A stretch of 64,000 bases of DNA from Psychrobacillus psychrodurans (GCA_900114885.1 FOUN01000003.1:1-64000); one strand, 5' to 3'; shown: positions 36,152 to 46,647, counted from the first letter of the stretch. The notes: a model not told the origin generated them from the letters alone. Program-made: numbers and translations.

Positions 36152-36477
36152 AATTACTCCCCCTAATGATCTATATTTCCTATTTTATATTATGTAACAA
36201 ATTATGTGTAATTGGAAGGAATTTGACCTATAATTTTTGAAATGTTAGTAGCTTTAGTAAGTTTATATAATGCAATTGTATATAGTTAGTTATAAATAGA
36301 AAGATTGGAGGGGCTCGGTTTTATACGCGCCCCTCCAAAATATATACATTTCCACAAACAAGGAGGGCTTGTTCCTAGAAATGTGTGCTTTTCTCTGTTA
36401 GAAAAGGGGCCTTTTTCTCTATTTCAAGGTGTCACTGATGGCAAATACTGTTACCTTATTTTATTTTTTCATCCATA
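36152..36477. other. Gene-free region with two hairpins
   Basis: GGAGGGGC/GCCCCTCC (36306-36337) forms an 8-bp G+C stem. A second imperfect hairpin, AGAAAAGGGGCCTTTTTCT, is near 36400-36419. Either could end transcription of the minus-strand gene starting at 37017. A plus-strand frame at 36305-36541 crosses both and is not believable. Confidence 0.45.
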
Positions 36478-37017
36478 CTACACTGCTAGAAAACTGTGCA
36501 CTGTAAGTTGTCCCAAATATCTACCGGGATTTGGTGAGTAACCGGCAGCTACTGGAGAAGTTACAGTAGCATTAACTACAATACGACCTGTATTGCCTAG
36601 AAGGCCTACTCCAACTAATGTGTCACCGGATGTAATAGCAACGTCCTGAGAGCTACCTGAGTTTGATCCATCAAAAAGTGGAATAGTAGCAATTACAATA
36701 CCTAGAAGATTTACTACTTCTAAAGATGCAGTAACTGTAGCGGTTTCGTTTGCCGCAAAAGCATAGTAGGCGGAAATAGGTAATGCTAGAGTTAGAAGTG
36801 GCAAAGCTCCAATATCAAATATACTTTGAAATGTCACTGTCTGATTGGATTCTGTGTTTGGAGACCAAATGTAAGCATTGCTTCCGTCTATTAACGGTGA
36901 AACCATTGCTGGAGGAGTTAATATTGCAGGCGTAGGAAGTGTTCCGGGTGGTGCAGCTGTATCTGCAATGACAGTTGTATTAGCTGGGGTAGTAAACTCT
37001 TGAAGTACAAGAACCAT
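36478..37017 (-). CDS. Lysine-free, beta-rich hypothetical surface-type protein
   Basis: The 179-residue protein starts at ATG 37017 behind AAAGGAGGTGA. It has no Lys and no Cys, only two Arg and one His, and is rich in Ala, Thr, Val, Ser, Pro and Gly (for example TAAPPGTLPTPAILTPPAMV). There is no signal peptide or membrane helix, and the pattern suggests beta strands. The composition is typical of assembled structural proteins such as spore-surface or appendage proteins. That function is inference; I recognise no family. It lies between two paralogous small genes, all on the minus strand. Confidence 0.75.
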   Translation of the reverse strand: MVLVLQEFTTPANTTVIADTAAPPGTLPTPAILTPPAMVSPLIDGSNAYIWSPNTESNQTVTFQSIFDIGALPLLTLALPISAYYAFAANETATVTASLEVVNLLGIVIATIPLFDGSNSGSSQDVAITSGDTLVGVGLLGNTGRIVVNATVTSPVAAGYSPNPGRYLGQLTVHSFLAV

Positions 37018-37229
37018 ATAAATCACCTCCTTTTAATAGATTTGCCAAAATATCGGCATACAGTAATATATGTCCTATAAATTAATAGAACTAGTTAGAT
37101 TGATTATCTCGTATGAATAAATAATATAAATATGGAGGGATTTGAAGTAGTTTGATATAGGTAGGTGATTTAAAGAGATACAACAAAACAAAGTATGGTT
37201 TAAAAAAATATATAAAACAGCTCACTTGG

Positions 37230-37400
37230 TTAATAACCAAGTGAGCTGTTTGTGTTTATTTCTAACTTTCTTTTTTCTAAGATTCTTATAGCATCTTTTA
37301 ACAAATTGATATCGATCAAAATTTCTTCCTTCAGATGGTAGTTATTGCATCTATAGTAATCATTAATTAGCTTTTTTAGTTCTACTATAATTAGTTTCAT
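37230..37400 (-). CDS. 56-residue small protein, paralogue of 35981-36151
   Basis: ATG start (ribosome site AAAGGGG). It reads MKLIIVELKKLINDYYRC, then YHLKEEILIDINLLKDAIRIL. It shares the DYY-K/R-C and ILIDINLL-x-DA cores with the gene at 35981. The stop codon lies inside a strong terminator hairpin (AACAGCTCACTTGGTTA and its complement, 37216-37253), which ends the minus-strand unit. Confidence 0.65.
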   Translation of the reverse strand: MKLIIVELKKLINDYYRCNNYHLKEEILIDINLLKDAIRILEKRKLEINTNSSLGY

Positions 37401-37624
37401 AAGTTTTTTGCCCCTTTATAGTTATATAGGCTGACATAAAATAATATAATTAATTTAACCTATGTTCAATTATAAATACTAATACCCAAATTTACGCATT
37501 TTTAACCATTTTATTATTTTATTTGATAAATATAATGGCATTTGACTATTTGTTACTATTTATTTTAGCATTTACTAGTAAGGGGATATTGAATCTCTAC
37601 TTAAATTAGAAGGGGGGGGGAACA

Positions 37625-38200
37625 TTGTTTATCAGACCATGCGAAGGAAGAATTACATCGCATTTTGGGGAAATTCGAAAGAATAATATAGTTAAAGAGC
37701 ATAAAGGAGTGGATTTCGGAAGTGATGGAAGTCCGGTTATAAAGGCATCAGCAAGTGGAGTAGTGACGAGAGCAAAAGTTATAGGTGGCTATGGAAACAC
37801 AATAACAATTGTCCATACTTTAAACGGTAAGAAATATGAAACCTTGTATGCTCATTTAAAATCTTTCACCGTAAAGATTGGACAAAATGTAAAACAAGGC
37901 CAACAGATTGGTATAAAGGGCACAACAGGAAATAGTACAGGAATACATTTGCATTTTGAAATTCACATACCATCTTACGAGGCGGGGCAGCCAAATGCGG
38001 TGAATCCTTTAAACTATATAAGCGAAACAGATATAACCGAAGTACAAAAACTTTTAAATTCAGTAGGTTATAAACTAATGGTTGATGGGATCGAGGGACC
38101 TTTAACAATTGCAGCAATTAAAGATTTTCAAAAGAAAAACGGCTTGGCAGTTGACGGAATAGTTGGGCCAAGAACTTTAGCTGCTTTAAAGAAAAAATAA
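37625..38200 (+). CDS. M23 family peptidase with peptidoglycan-binding domain
   Basis: The 191-residue protein has an N-terminal M23 (LytM) domain. Zinc ligands appear in HKGVDFG (near residue 27) and HLHFEIH (near residue 117), with a YGNTITIVH core. A C-terminal PG_binding_1 domain follows (EVQKLLNSVGY ... VDGIEGP ... FQKKNGLAVDGIVGP). It cleaves peptide cross-links in the wall. There is no signal peptide, so it is either released like an endolysin, works in the mother cell or spore, or is exported another way. TTG follows a G-rich ribosome site. Confidence 0.88.
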   Translation: MFIRPCEGRITSHFGEIRKNNIVKEHKGVDFGSDGSPVIKASASGVVTRAKVIGGYGNTITIVHTLNGKKYETLYAHLKSFTVKIGQNVKQGQQIGIKGTTGNSTGIHLHFEIHIPSYEAGQPNAVNPLNYISETDITEVQKLLNSVGYKLMVDGIEGPLTIAAIKDFQKKNGLAVDGIVGPRTLAALKKK

Positions 38201-38256
38201 AAAACACTAAGAGGAAAACAGAATATGTTAACTAAAAAAGAAATTCGGACAAAATA

Positions 38257-38290
38257 AAACCCCTCAACCATAAAGGTAAAGGGGTTTTTC
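38257..38290 (+). terminator. Terminator after the M23 gene
   Basis: AACCCCT/AGGGGTT-type stem (aacccctcaacc ... aaaggggtttttc), 57 bp past the stop. Confidence 0.8.
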
Positions 38291-38386
38291 GATGATTTCA
38301 ACGAAAATGTCCACTTTTCGTTGAAATATGATATCGGCTCTTCGTTATCTTACTGACATTTAAGTATATTGTCAAGTCCGTTAAAT

Positions 38387-39007
38387 CTATTGAATATTGC
38401 GGTAAACACCAACTACTTTTCCGAGAATACTAACTGAATTTACGATGATAGGTTCCATGGAAGAGTTTTCAGGCTGTAAACGGAAGTAAGATTTCTCTTT
38501 AAAGAATCGTTTAACGGTTGCTTCATCTTCCTCTGTCATAGCAACTACAATATCTCCATTATTGGCTGATTGCTGTTGTTTTACAACGACGTAGTCACCA
38601 TTCAATATACCTGCTTCAATCATACTATCACCCATAATCTCCAACATAAATAAATTATCATCGGCAGTACCAAAAGTTTCTGGAAGCGGGAAGAACTCTT
38701 CTATATTTTCAATTGCGGTAATGGGAACACCAGCGGTAACTTTACCTACAAGGGGGACATGCACAACGTTTTGTTTTTCAGCAATACTACCTAATCCATC
38801 AAGAATCTCAATGGCACGTGGTTTAGTTGGGTCTCTTCTTATCAAACCTTTACTTTCCAGTCGTGCTAAATGTCCATGTACGGTTGAGCTAGAGGCTAAG
38901 CCCACAGCTTCTCCTATTTCTCGAACAGATGGCGGATATCCTTTTTTACGAACTTCTTCTTTTATAAAAGCTAGAATGTCTTCCTGTCTCTTAGATGCTT
39001 TTTTCAT
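38387..39007 (-). CDS. lexA: SOS repressor LexA
   Basis: The 206-residue protein has an N-terminal winged helix ([22 protein letters not shown]), the self-cleavage Ala-Gly in GKVTAGVPI, and the catalytic Ser in MGDSMIEAG and Lys in DEATVKRF. Under DNA damage RecA stimulates cleavage and derepresses SOS genes. It is divergent from yneA with three LexA boxes between them. Confidence 0.98.
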   Translation of the reverse strand: MKKASKRQEDILAFIKEEVRKKGYPPSVREIGEAVGLASSSTVHGHLARLESKGLIRRDPTKPRAIEILDGLGSIAEKQNVVHVPLVGKVTAGVPITAIENIEEFFPLPETFGTADDNLFMLEIMGDSMIEAGILNGDYVVVKQQQSANNGDIVVAMTEEDEATVKRFFKEKSYFRLQPENSSMEPIIVNSVSILGKVVGVYRNIQ

Positions 39008-39084
39008 ATGCTCACCTCTTTTAGAGTAATTAATCTCTATCCTTTTCTATCTTATTAATAGTATAACAGGCGAAGAACTTTAAT

Positions 39085-39164
39085 GCAAACATAGGTTCTA
39101 ATTGTTGTTGACAAAAACAAGTGTTCGCATTATTATTGAAATATATATTACGAACACACATTCT
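39085..39164. promoter_or_regulatory. Divergent SOS promoter region with three LexA boxes
   Basis: Boxes resembling CGAAC-N4-GTTCG lie at 39085-39098 (GCAAACATAGGTTC), 39114-39127 (AAAACAAGTGTTCG) and 39151-39164 (CGAACACACATTCT). The yneA promoter is TTGACA (39108-39113), a 17-bp spacer and TATTAT (39131-39136); the middle box lies fully in the spacer. Confidence 0.88.
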
Positions 39165-39180
39165 ATTGGAGGTATTATTT

Positions 39181-40145
<965 letters not shown>

Positions 40146-40207
40146 CTTGCACTCTGTGTGTTTTTTCCTTACCTTTATATTTAGATAAAGTGAAAGGATG
40201 AAATAAA

Positions 40208-40441
40208 TTGTTAAGCAAAGAAAAATTAGCGAGAATTGGCGAGTTATCTAGAAAATCTAAAACATCGGGTCTTTCTATTGAAGAAGCAAAAGAACAAAGC
40301 TCTTTACGCAAAGAATATTTGGAAACTTTTCGTTCCACAATGAGAGATACAATCGAAAGTGTAAAAATAATTGACCCCGAAGGAAATGATGTAACACCTG
40401 TAAAAGTTCAGGAAGCAAAGAAAGGAAAGTTTCTGAATTAA
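40208..40441 (+). CDS. ynzC: DUF896 protein YnzC
   Basis: A 77-residue two-helix protein. LSKEKLARIGELSRKSKT followed by LSIEEAKEQSSLRKEYLE is the DUF896 hairpin, and KIIDPEGNDVTP marks the tail. It belongs to the SOS-linked yneA-yneB-ynzC cluster. TTG follows GAAAGG. Function unknown. Confidence 0.92.
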   Translation: MLSKEKLARIGELSRKSKTSGLSIEEAKEQSSLRKEYLETFRSTMRDTIESVKIIDPEGNDVTPVKVQEAKKGKFLN

Positions 40442-40527
40442 TTAATCATTTCAGAAACCATTGATAATACAGACATTCTTGTCTAAACTAGAAATATAGA
40501 AAAAATTTGTTTGAGAGGATGTCATTC

Positions 40528-42528
40528 ATGTCATTACAATCCGATTTATTAGCAATTAATACGATTCGAACTTTATCTATTGATGCAATTGATAAAGCAA
40601 ATTCTGGTCACCCTGGTTTACCAATGGGGGCAGCGCCAATGGCTTACACATTATGGACAAAACATTTACGTCATAATCCAAGTAACCCAACATGGTTCAA
40701 CCGTGACCGCTTTGTGTTATCGGCAGGTCATGGCTCTATGCTTTTATATAGCTTACTTCATCTTGGTGGCTATGATTTACCAATGGAGGAGATTAAGAAC
40801 TTCAGACAATGGGATTCTAAAACACCTGGACATCCAGAGTTCGGTCACACTGCAGGAGTAGAAGCAACAACAGGTCCACTTGGTCAAGGAATTGGAATGG
40901 CAGTAGGAATGGCGATGGCGGAAGAGCATTTAGCTGCTACTTACAATAAAGAAAACCATTCTATTATTGATCATTACACTTACGCTTTATGTGGTGATGG
41001 TGATTTAATGGAAGGTGTAGCTGCAGAAGCAATTTCTCTTGCTGGACATCTTCAGTTGGATAAATTAATTGTATTATATGATAGTAATGATATTTCTTTA
41101 GATGGTGATTTAAATAAATCATTCTCAGAAAATGTAGAAAAACGTTTTGATTCATACGGTTGGAACTACATTCATGTAAAAGACGGAAATAATATTGAAG
41201 AAATTTCAAGTGCTATTGAAAAAGCGAAGTCTCAAAATGACAAGCCAACAATTATTGAAGTTAAAACTGTTATTGGGTTTGGCTCTCCTAACCGTTCTGG
41301 TAAGTCAGATGCTCACGGCATGCCGTTAGGAAAAGACGAAACACTTTTAGCTAAAGCTGAATATAAATGGTTATTTGAAGAGGACTTTTATGTTCCAGAT
41401 GAAGTTTATGACACGTTTAAACAAGCATCAGAACGTTTAGGTATTCAAGAAGAGTCCGCTTGGAATGAAAAACTGAAGAAGTATGAGTCTGAATTCCCTG
41501 AGTTAGCTTCGACACTAAAAACTGCGATTTCTGGTGAATTACCTGAAAACTTTGCAGACGCTCTTAAAACATATGAAGCTGGTACTTCACATGCGACTCG
41601 TTCTGCTTCTGGAGAAGCAATTAATGCAATTGCTCAAAACCTACCATCTTTCTTCGGTGGTAGTGCCGATTTAGCGGGATCGAACAAAACAACTATGAAA
41701 AATGTTGGAGATTTTTCAGCTGATGATTATGCTGGGAAAAACATATGGTTTGGTGTACGTGAATTTGCAATGGGAACTGCTTTAAATGGAATGGCTTTAC
41801 ATGGTGGGCTAAATGTATTTGGAGGTACGTTCTTCGTATTTAGTGATTATGTAAGACCAGCAATTCGTTTATCGGCATTAATGGGACTTCCTGTAACGTA
41901 TGTATTCACGCATGATAGTATCGCTGTCGGGGAAGATGGCCCAACTCATGAGCCAGTGGAACATTTAGCTTCTTTACGAGCAATGCCTGGATTATCTGTG
42001 ATCCGTCCAGCTGATGCTAATGAAACTGCAGAAGCGTGGAAACTAGCTGTATCATCAAAAAATAATCCTACAGTTTTAGTTCTTTCTAGACAAAATTTAC
42101 CTACTCTTGAAAATTCTGTTGAACTAGCTAAAGAAGGAGTTTCAAAAGGAGCTTATGTTGTAGCACCTAATGAAAAAGCGGAAGCAATCTTACTTGCAAC
42201 TGGTTCAGAAGTAAGTCTTGCTGTTGAAGCACAACAAGCACTTTCTAAAGAAGGAATCGAAGTTTCTGTCGTTTCTATGCCATCATGGGATTTGTTTGAG
42301 AAGCAAGATTCGGCTTATAAAAATGCGGTACTACCATCTCATTTAACGAAACGTCTTGCAATTGAGATGGGTGCTTCATTAGGATGGCATCGTTATGTTG
42401 GATTTGAAGGGGACGTAATTGCTATTGATAAATTTGGTGCAAGTGCCCCTGGTGAAGTTATAATGAAAGAATATGGTTTCTCTGTAGAGAACGTAGTTGC
42501 AAAAATGAAAGCATTACTTCAAAAGTAA
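40528..42528 (+). CDS. tkt: Transketolase
   Basis: The 666-residue thiamine-diphosphate enzyme acts in the non-oxidative pentose phosphate pathway. It shows [31 protein letters not shown], the ThDP motif [10 protein letters not shown] and the pyrimidine-domain [20 protein letters not shown] choose ATG 40528, aligning with family starts, behind GAGAGGATG; in-frame ATG 40519 is possible. A strong terminator follows. Confidence 0.97.
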   Translation: MSLQSDLLAINTIRTLSIDAIDKANSGHPGLPMGAAPMAYTLWTKHLRHNPSNPTWFNRDRFVLSAGHGSMLLYSLLHLGGYDLPMEEIKNFRQWDSKTPGHPEFGHTAGVEATTGPLGQGIGMAVGMAMAEEHLAATYNKENHSIIDHYTYALCGDGDLMEGVAAEAISLAGHLQLDKLIVLYDSNDISLDGDLNKSFSENVEKRFDSYGWNYIHVKDGNNIEEISSAIEKAKSQNDKPTIIEVKTVIGFGSPNRSGKSDAHGMPLGKDETLLAKAEYKWLFEEDFYVPDEVYDTFKQASERLGIQEESAWNEKLKKYESEFPELASTLKTAISGELPENFADALKTYEAGTSHATRSASGEAINAIAQNLPSFFGGSADLAGSNKTTMKNVGDFSADDYAGKNIWFGVREFAMGTALNGMALHGGLNVFGGTFFVFSDYVRPAIRLSALMGLPVTYVFTHDSIAVGEDGPTHEPVEHLASLRAMPGLSVIRPADANETAEAWKLAVSSKNNPTVLVLSRQNLPTLENSVELAKEGVSKGAYVVAPNEKAEAILLATGSEVSLAVEAQQALSKEGIEVSVVSMPSWDLFEKQDSAYKNAVLPSHLTKRLAIEMGASLGWHRYVGFEGDVIAIDKFGASAPGEVIMKEYGFSVENVVAKMKALLQK

Positions 42529-42540
42529 AAAGTTGTACAA

Positions 42541-42584
42541 GCAATTCGAATACTTTGATATTAAGTATTCGAATTGTTTTTTTT
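42541..42584 (+). terminator. tkt terminator
   Basis: CAATTCGAATACTT/AAGTATTCGAATTG 14-bp stem followed by T8. Confidence 0.92.
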
Positions 42585-42737
42585 ATACGCGCAATTGCAT
42601 GTGGTTGCTGTAGAAGATATCCTTTCAAAGTGAAGTTTCACTTTATTTAAAATTATAATAGAATGCAAAAAGAATCTATAGTATAATTTGGGGTGGTGTC
42701 TTGTACACGTAGATAAGTTCGTAAAGGAGGAGAATAT

Positions 42738-42956
42738 ATGCAAACATGGATTTGGATTGTTATTATAATTGTTGCTTTAATCGCTGGTGTGGCAATAGGA
42801 TTTTTTGCGGCACGTCAATATATGATGAAATATTTAAAAGAAAATCCACCGATCAATGAACAAATGCTTCGTATGATGATGGCACAAATGGGTCGTAAGC
42901 CTTCTGAAAAACAAGTTAAACAAATGATGAATCAAATGAATAAAATGCAAAAATAA
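42738..42956 (+). CDS. yneF: UPF0154 membrane protein YneF
   Basis: A 72-residue protein with one N-terminal membrane helix ([22 protein letters not shown]) and a cytoplasmic Met/Gln-rich tail ([19 protein letters not shown]), the UPF0154 signature. AAGGAGGAG precedes ATG. The tkt-yneF order is conserved with B. subtilis. Function unknown. Confidence 0.93.
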   Translation: MQTWIWIVIIIVALIAGVAIGFFAARQYMMKYLKENPPINEQMLRMMMAQMGRKPSEKQVKQMMNQMNKMQK

Positions 42957-42982
42957 AAAAGCACTCAGCTGAGTGCTTTTTT
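42955..42982 (+). terminator. yneF terminator
   Basis: AAAAGCACTCAG/CTGAGTGCTTTTTT, a near-perfect palindrome with a T tail. Confidence 0.9.
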
Positions 42983-43018
42983 ATTTGAAAGAAACTTTAC
43001 TTCATTTGAAAATAGATT

Positions 43019-43948
43019 TTATTTGTTTAGTAAGCCATTTTCTTGTAGGAAATCTGCAACAACTTGCTCATATTCCTTGCTGTTTTCATTGAAGGATTTA
43101 GCATGCTCACCAATATCAAATAATTTTAAAGTCTTTAGGCCTTGTTTTTTTTCGTATAAATCTTCGGTCATTTTAGGTAAGATAAAATCATCCTGCAAAC
43201 TGTGGATAAACAAGACAGGTTTTTCAATCTTGTCTATAACATCAATTGGTGAGACGAGATTTAACGTATATCCATCACGAAGTTTCAAAAACAAATTAGC
43301 AAATCGAATGGCTAAACTAGTACGAAGTGGAGTCGTCTGTGTCATTATATGATAAACTTGCTGCTCAAAATCAGAAAATGCACAGTCTGAAATATAAAAA
43401 TCAGCGTCATCTATTATAGAACCAGCATACAATAATGTAGTAGCAGCGCCCATAGATTCCCCATGGATACCTAAAACCGCATCTTTCCCAGCTCTTTCTC
43501 TTACTGCCTCAACAATAGATTGTAAATCTACCTTTTCGTAAAAGCCGAAACTAGTTGTCTTGCCACCAGAATCACCATGTCTACGATGATCGTAGACGAC
43601 ACTATTAAAGCCTAGTCTTTCGAACATACGAACGAAACGTAGTGAGTTAATTTTGTTTTCTGTAACTCCATGGCAAATAACGACATAATTATTTGTTTCT
43701 AATGGCTCGACAAAAATTGCTTTTAAGGAATATCCATTTTTAGATTCAATCCATTGTTCGGTTTTATTTACTGCGTTAAACCATGCTTCATCTAATCGTT
43801 TAGAAGTTATTTCACGGTTTAATATAAAATCATTTTCTTTTTTCTTCATATACATAAGCCTATTAGTTACAAAGAAACCAAAGAACGTAGCCATAGCGGT
43901 CAAGACACTAGTAAAAATACTCGTCCAAATAATTACACGTTTCTTCAT
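43019..43948 (-). CDS. Alpha/beta hydrolase with N-terminal membrane anchor
   Basis: The 309-residue protein has an N-terminal hydrophobic segment (VIIWTSIFTSVLTAMATFFGFFV), then the hydrolase core: VICHGVTENKINS, YDHRRHGDSGG, nucleophile elbow GIHGESMGAATT (near residue 162), late Asp in HSLQDDFILP and His in GEHAKSF. It resembles B. subtilis YqkD. The substrate is unknown. It lies 11 bp downstream of hmgL, so the two probably share a transcript. Confidence 0.88.
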   Translation of the reverse strand: MKKRVIIWTSIFTSVLTAMATFFGFFVTNRLMYMKKKENDFILNREITSKRLDEAWFNAVNKTEQWIESKNGYSLKAIFVEPLETNNYVVICHGVTENKINSLRFVRMFERLGFNSVVYDHRRHGDSGGKTTSFGFYEKVDLQSIVEAVRERAGKDAVLGIHGESMGAATTLLYAGSIIDDADFYISDCAFSDFEQQVYHIMTQTTPLRTSLAIRFANLFLKLRDGYTLNLVSPIDVIDKIEKPVLFIHSLQDDFILPKMTEDLYEKKQGLKTLKLFDIGEHAKSFNENSKEYEQVVADFLQENGLLNK

Positions 43949-43959
43949 CTGATCAACCC

Positions 43960-44856
43960 CTACTTACTTTTAAATAGTTTATACATTCCCGTGTCTATCT
44001 GCCTGGACACATACGGTTCAACCACTTCTACTGCCTTAAGCAATGAGTCGAGATTTATATTCGTCCCAATGCCCATTTGATGTAGCATATTCACAACATC
44101 CTCGGTTGCTACATTTCCTGTAGCACCAGGTGCAAAAGGGCAGCCGCCTAGACCACCAGCTGATGTATCAAATCGATCAATTCCTGCTTGAAGGCTAGCA
44201 AGAATATTGGCTATTCCCATTTTTCTAGTATCGTGAAAATGAGCAGTTATTAGTGTAGCAGGGAATTCCTTCTTTAGTGAGTCGAATAATTCATAGCTTT
44301 CCCGAGGATTAGCCATTCCAATAGTGTCAGCTACGCTAAGTTCGTTTACACCCCATGAAACAAATTCCTTACATAATGCAAGCGTGTCCGATGAATCTAC
44401 TTTTCCTTCATATGGACAATAAAATGCAGTGGATATACAGGCACGAACAAAATGACCTTCTTGTAATAGTTTTCCCACAATAGGCTTGAGTTCATCCATA
44501 CTTTCTGTCGTAGTTTTATTAATATTTTTTTTATTAAAACTGTTTGAAACCCCAACAAAAACGGCGAAATTCTGTGCACCGGATTGTTTGGCTATTTCAA
44601 CGCCCTTATGATTAGGTGTTAATACGAGTTGTCTACCCAACTTTTTAACTTGGGTGACTATTTCATTGGCATCTTTCATTTGTGGTACCCATTTTGGTGA
44701 TACGAAAGAAGTCAATTCCATTTCCTCTATTCCTGCAAGTTGCAGTTTTTCGATAAAGGCTAATTTTACTTCTGTCGGCACCTCGTTTTTTTCATTTTGT
44801 AAGCCATCTCTTGGACCTACCTCGATAATTGTCACTTTATTTGGTAAACTAAACAT
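43960..44856 (-). CDS. hmgL: Hydroxymethylglutaryl-CoA lyase
   Basis: This 298-residue TIM-barrel enzyme cleaves HMG-CoA to acetoacetate and acetyl-CoA, ending leucine breakdown. VGPRDGLQNE near the N-terminus gives the Arg-Asp pair, VADTIGMANP and AHFHDTRKMG give metal ligands, and the catalytic Cys is in AGGLGGCPFAPGATGN. I choose ATG 44856 (GGGAGGG at good spacing) over ATG 44862. It is divergent from a thiolase, a sensible pair because acetoacetyl units are the next substrate. Confidence 0.94.
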   Translation of the reverse strand: MFSLPNKVTIIEVGPRDGLQNEKNEVPTEVKLAFIEKLQLAGIEEMELTSFVSPKWVPQMKDANEIVTQVKKLGRQLVLTPNHKGVEIAKQSGAQNFAVFVGVSNSFNKKNINKTTTESMDELKPIVGKLLQEGHFVRACISTAFYCPYEGKVDSSDTLALCKEFVSWGVNELSVADTIGMANPRESYELFDSLKKEFPATLITAHFHDTRKMGIANILASLQAGIDRFDTSAGGLGGCPFAPGATGNVATEDVVNMLHQMGIGTNINLDSLLKAVEVVEPYVSRQIDTGMYKLFKSK

Positions 44857-44898
44857 AATCATCCCTCCCTCTTTATTGTAAAGAAAGGATGGTTAAAC

Positions 44899-44919
44899 AA
44901 GCAAATTTAAATTTTGCTT
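44899..44919. promoter_or_regulatory. Inverted repeat between divergent hmgL and thiolase genes
   Basis: AAGCAAA-TTTAAAT-TTTGCTT is a perfect 7-bp dyad, itself inside an outer TAAACAA/TTGTTTA pair (44894-44935). Its position suggests a shared operator for acyl-CoA or leucine-degradation control. The regulator is unknown. Confidence 0.45.
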
Positions 44920-44962
44920 TGTAGAAGTTTGTTTAATACAGGGGAAACAAGGAGGAAATCAC

Positions 44963-46144
44963 GTGACAAATGAAGTTGTAATCGTAAGCGCAGTTAGAAC
45001 TGCAATTGGTTCGTTTCAAGGGGCTTTGAAAGATGTGCCAGCTACTAAACTAGGTGCTATTGTAATTGAAAAAGCATTAGAAAAAGCAGGGGTTTCTAAA
45101 GATGCTGTGGACGAAGTAATTATGGGGAATGTCCTTCAAGCAGGTTTAGGACAAAATCCGGCTAGACAGGCGTCTATTCAGGCTGGTTTACCACAATCAG
45201 TTTCTGCTCTGACTATTAATAAAGTATGTGGTTCTGGCTTAAAAGCAATTCATCTTGCTACTCAAGCTATAATTGCAGGAGATGCAGATATTATTGTTGC
45301 AGGTGGAATGGAAAACATGAGTCAATCTCCTTATTTGTTGAAAAACGCTAGAGATGGCTTCCGTATGGGCGATCAAAAGGTAGTAGATAGCATGATTTCA
45401 GATGGGCTATGGTGTGCTTTTAATGATTACCATATGGGGGTAACCGCTGAAAACCTATGTGATCAATATAATATTACTAGAGAAGAACAAGATAAATTTT
45501 CTGCACGGTCGCAGAGCAGAGCAGCTAAAGCAATAGAAGAAGGTAAGTTTTCAAATGAAATCGTGTCTGTGGAAATTCCTCAAAGAAAAGGGGATCCAGT
45601 AATCTTTTCTCAGGATGAGTATCCAAAGAAAGGTTCTACGGAGGAAAAATTAGCGGGGCTTCGTCCAGCATTTAAAAAAGACGGTTCTGTAACTGCGGGT
45701 AGTGCTTCAGGGATTAATGATGGAGCAGCTGCTGTAGTGGTGATGTCAAAAGCAAAAGCGGATGAACTTGGTCTTCAACCACTAGCTACAGTGGTAGCAA
45801 ATGCATCTGCAGGAGTGGATCCTAGCATTATGGGGATTGGACCTGTGGAAGCAGTAAAAAAAGTATTAAACAAATCTCAATTATCATTAGCGGATATCGA
45901 TTTAATCGAAGCAAATGAAGCTTTTGCAGCACAATCGATTGCTGTTGATAGAGAGCTATCCTTTAATCATGATATACTAAATGTAAATGGTGGAGCGATT
46001 GCATTAGGTCATCCAATTGGGGCTAGTGGTGCACGCATCTTCGTTACCTTACTTCATGAAATGAAGAGGAGAGATGCGAAAACCGGTCTAGCAACACTTT
46101 GTATCGGTGGTGGCCAAGGAGTTGCAACCATAGTTAAACGTTAA
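44963..46144 (+). CDS. Acetyl-CoA C-acetyltransferase (thiolase)
   Basis: The 393-residue thiolase has the acylation Cys89 (NKVCGSGLK), the [10 protein letters not shown] loop with [11 protein letters not shown] near the C-terminus, and the deprotonating Cys in [10 protein letters not shown]. It is of the degradative/biosynthetic acetoacetyl-CoA type; the direction cannot be told. GTG follows AAGGAGG. It is divergent from hmgL, so acetoacetate made there could be processed here after activation. Confidence 0.94.
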   Translation: MTNEVVIVSAVRTAIGSFQGALKDVPATKLGAIVIEKALEKAGVSKDAVDEVIMGNVLQAGLGQNPARQASIQAGLPQSVSALTINKVCGSGLKAIHLATQAIIAGDADIIVAGGMENMSQSPYLLKNARDGFRMGDQKVVDSMISDGLWCAFNDYHMGVTAENLCDQYNITREEQDKFSARSQSRAAKAIEEGKFSNEIVSVEIPQRKGDPVIFSQDEYPKKGSTEEKLAGLRPAFKKDGSVTAGSASGINDGAAAVVVMSKAKADELGLQPLATVVANASAGVDPSIMGIGPVEAVKKVLNKSQLSLADIDLIEANEAFAAQSIAVDRELSFNHDILNVNGGAIALGHPIGASGARIFVTLLHEMKRRDAKTGLATLCIGGGQGVATIVKR

Positions 46145-46161
46145 TAAAGAAGGTGAACATA

Positions 46162-46416
46162 TTGGCTAAGAAAAAACAAAGACAACAACAGGTAAAGCCT
46201 GCTAAGCAATTGGATGAAGGGAATTCATTGTCTGACCAACTTTCTTCTGACGTTCTAGCAAAACTTAAAGAAACGAAGAAACAATTAGTAACTGCTGAAC
46301 AGGAGAAAGAGGAAGAAAGACAAGCACAACTCGCTTTCGAAAAGAAAGAAAAAGAAAAAAACAAATCGTTTGAAGAACTACTAGATGAATATGGCTTTGG
46401 TGGCTCTAAGTTTTAG
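46162..46416 (+). CDS. yqkE: DUF3886 protein YqkE-like
   Basis: An 84-residue, highly charged, helical protein: AKKKQRQQQVKP, long Glu/Lys/Gln helix, ending SFEELLDEYGFGGSKF, the DUF3886 tail. TTG 46162 follows AAGGTGA; GTG 46153 is an alternative. Function unknown. A strong terminator follows. Confidence 0.82.
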   Translation: MAKKKQRQQQVKPAKQLDEGNSLSDQLSSDVLAKLKETKKQLVTAEQEKEEERQAQLAFEKKEKEKNKSFEELLDEYGFGGSKF

Positions 46417-46426
46417 GTGAATTAGA

Positions 46427-46471
46427 AACAGTTTAGTAATCCAATAAATGGATTGCTAAACTGTTTTTTTG
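46427..46471 (+). terminator. yqkE terminator
   Basis: AACAGTTTAGTAATCCA/TGGATTGCTAAACTGTT stem followed by TTTTTG. Confidence 0.92.
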
Positions 46472-46561
46472 ATTGATAATTATATTCATTACATAGTTTT
46501 TAGCGAAACAACTCTGTCTGATAAGAGTCAGCAAAATAGATTCAAAAGCTAAGCATCTTAT

Positions 46562-46616
46562 TTGAAAGTCAAAAAAGGTCAGTGTATACTAATCTCAAAG
46601 GTTAAATATAGTCAAA
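46562..46616 (+). promoter_or_regulatory. clpE promoter with CtsR boxes
   Basis: TTGAAA (46562-46567), a 17-bp spacer and TATACT (46585-46590). CtsR-type heptad repeats AGTCAAA-AAA-GGTCAGT (46567-46583, in the spacer) and GGTTAAA-TAT-AGTCAAA (46600-46616) fit GGTCAAA-N3-GGTCAAA. CtsR repression relieved on heat shock is known for clpE in B. subtilis. Confidence 0.85.
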
Positions 46617-46647
46617 GTCAAATAGTTAAATATAGGAGGAAATAAAT

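Noticed and set aside
36305..36541. 78-codon plus-strand frame
   Set aside because: It runs through two terminator-like hairpins and overlaps the 3' end of the minus-strand gene; no ribosome site fits.
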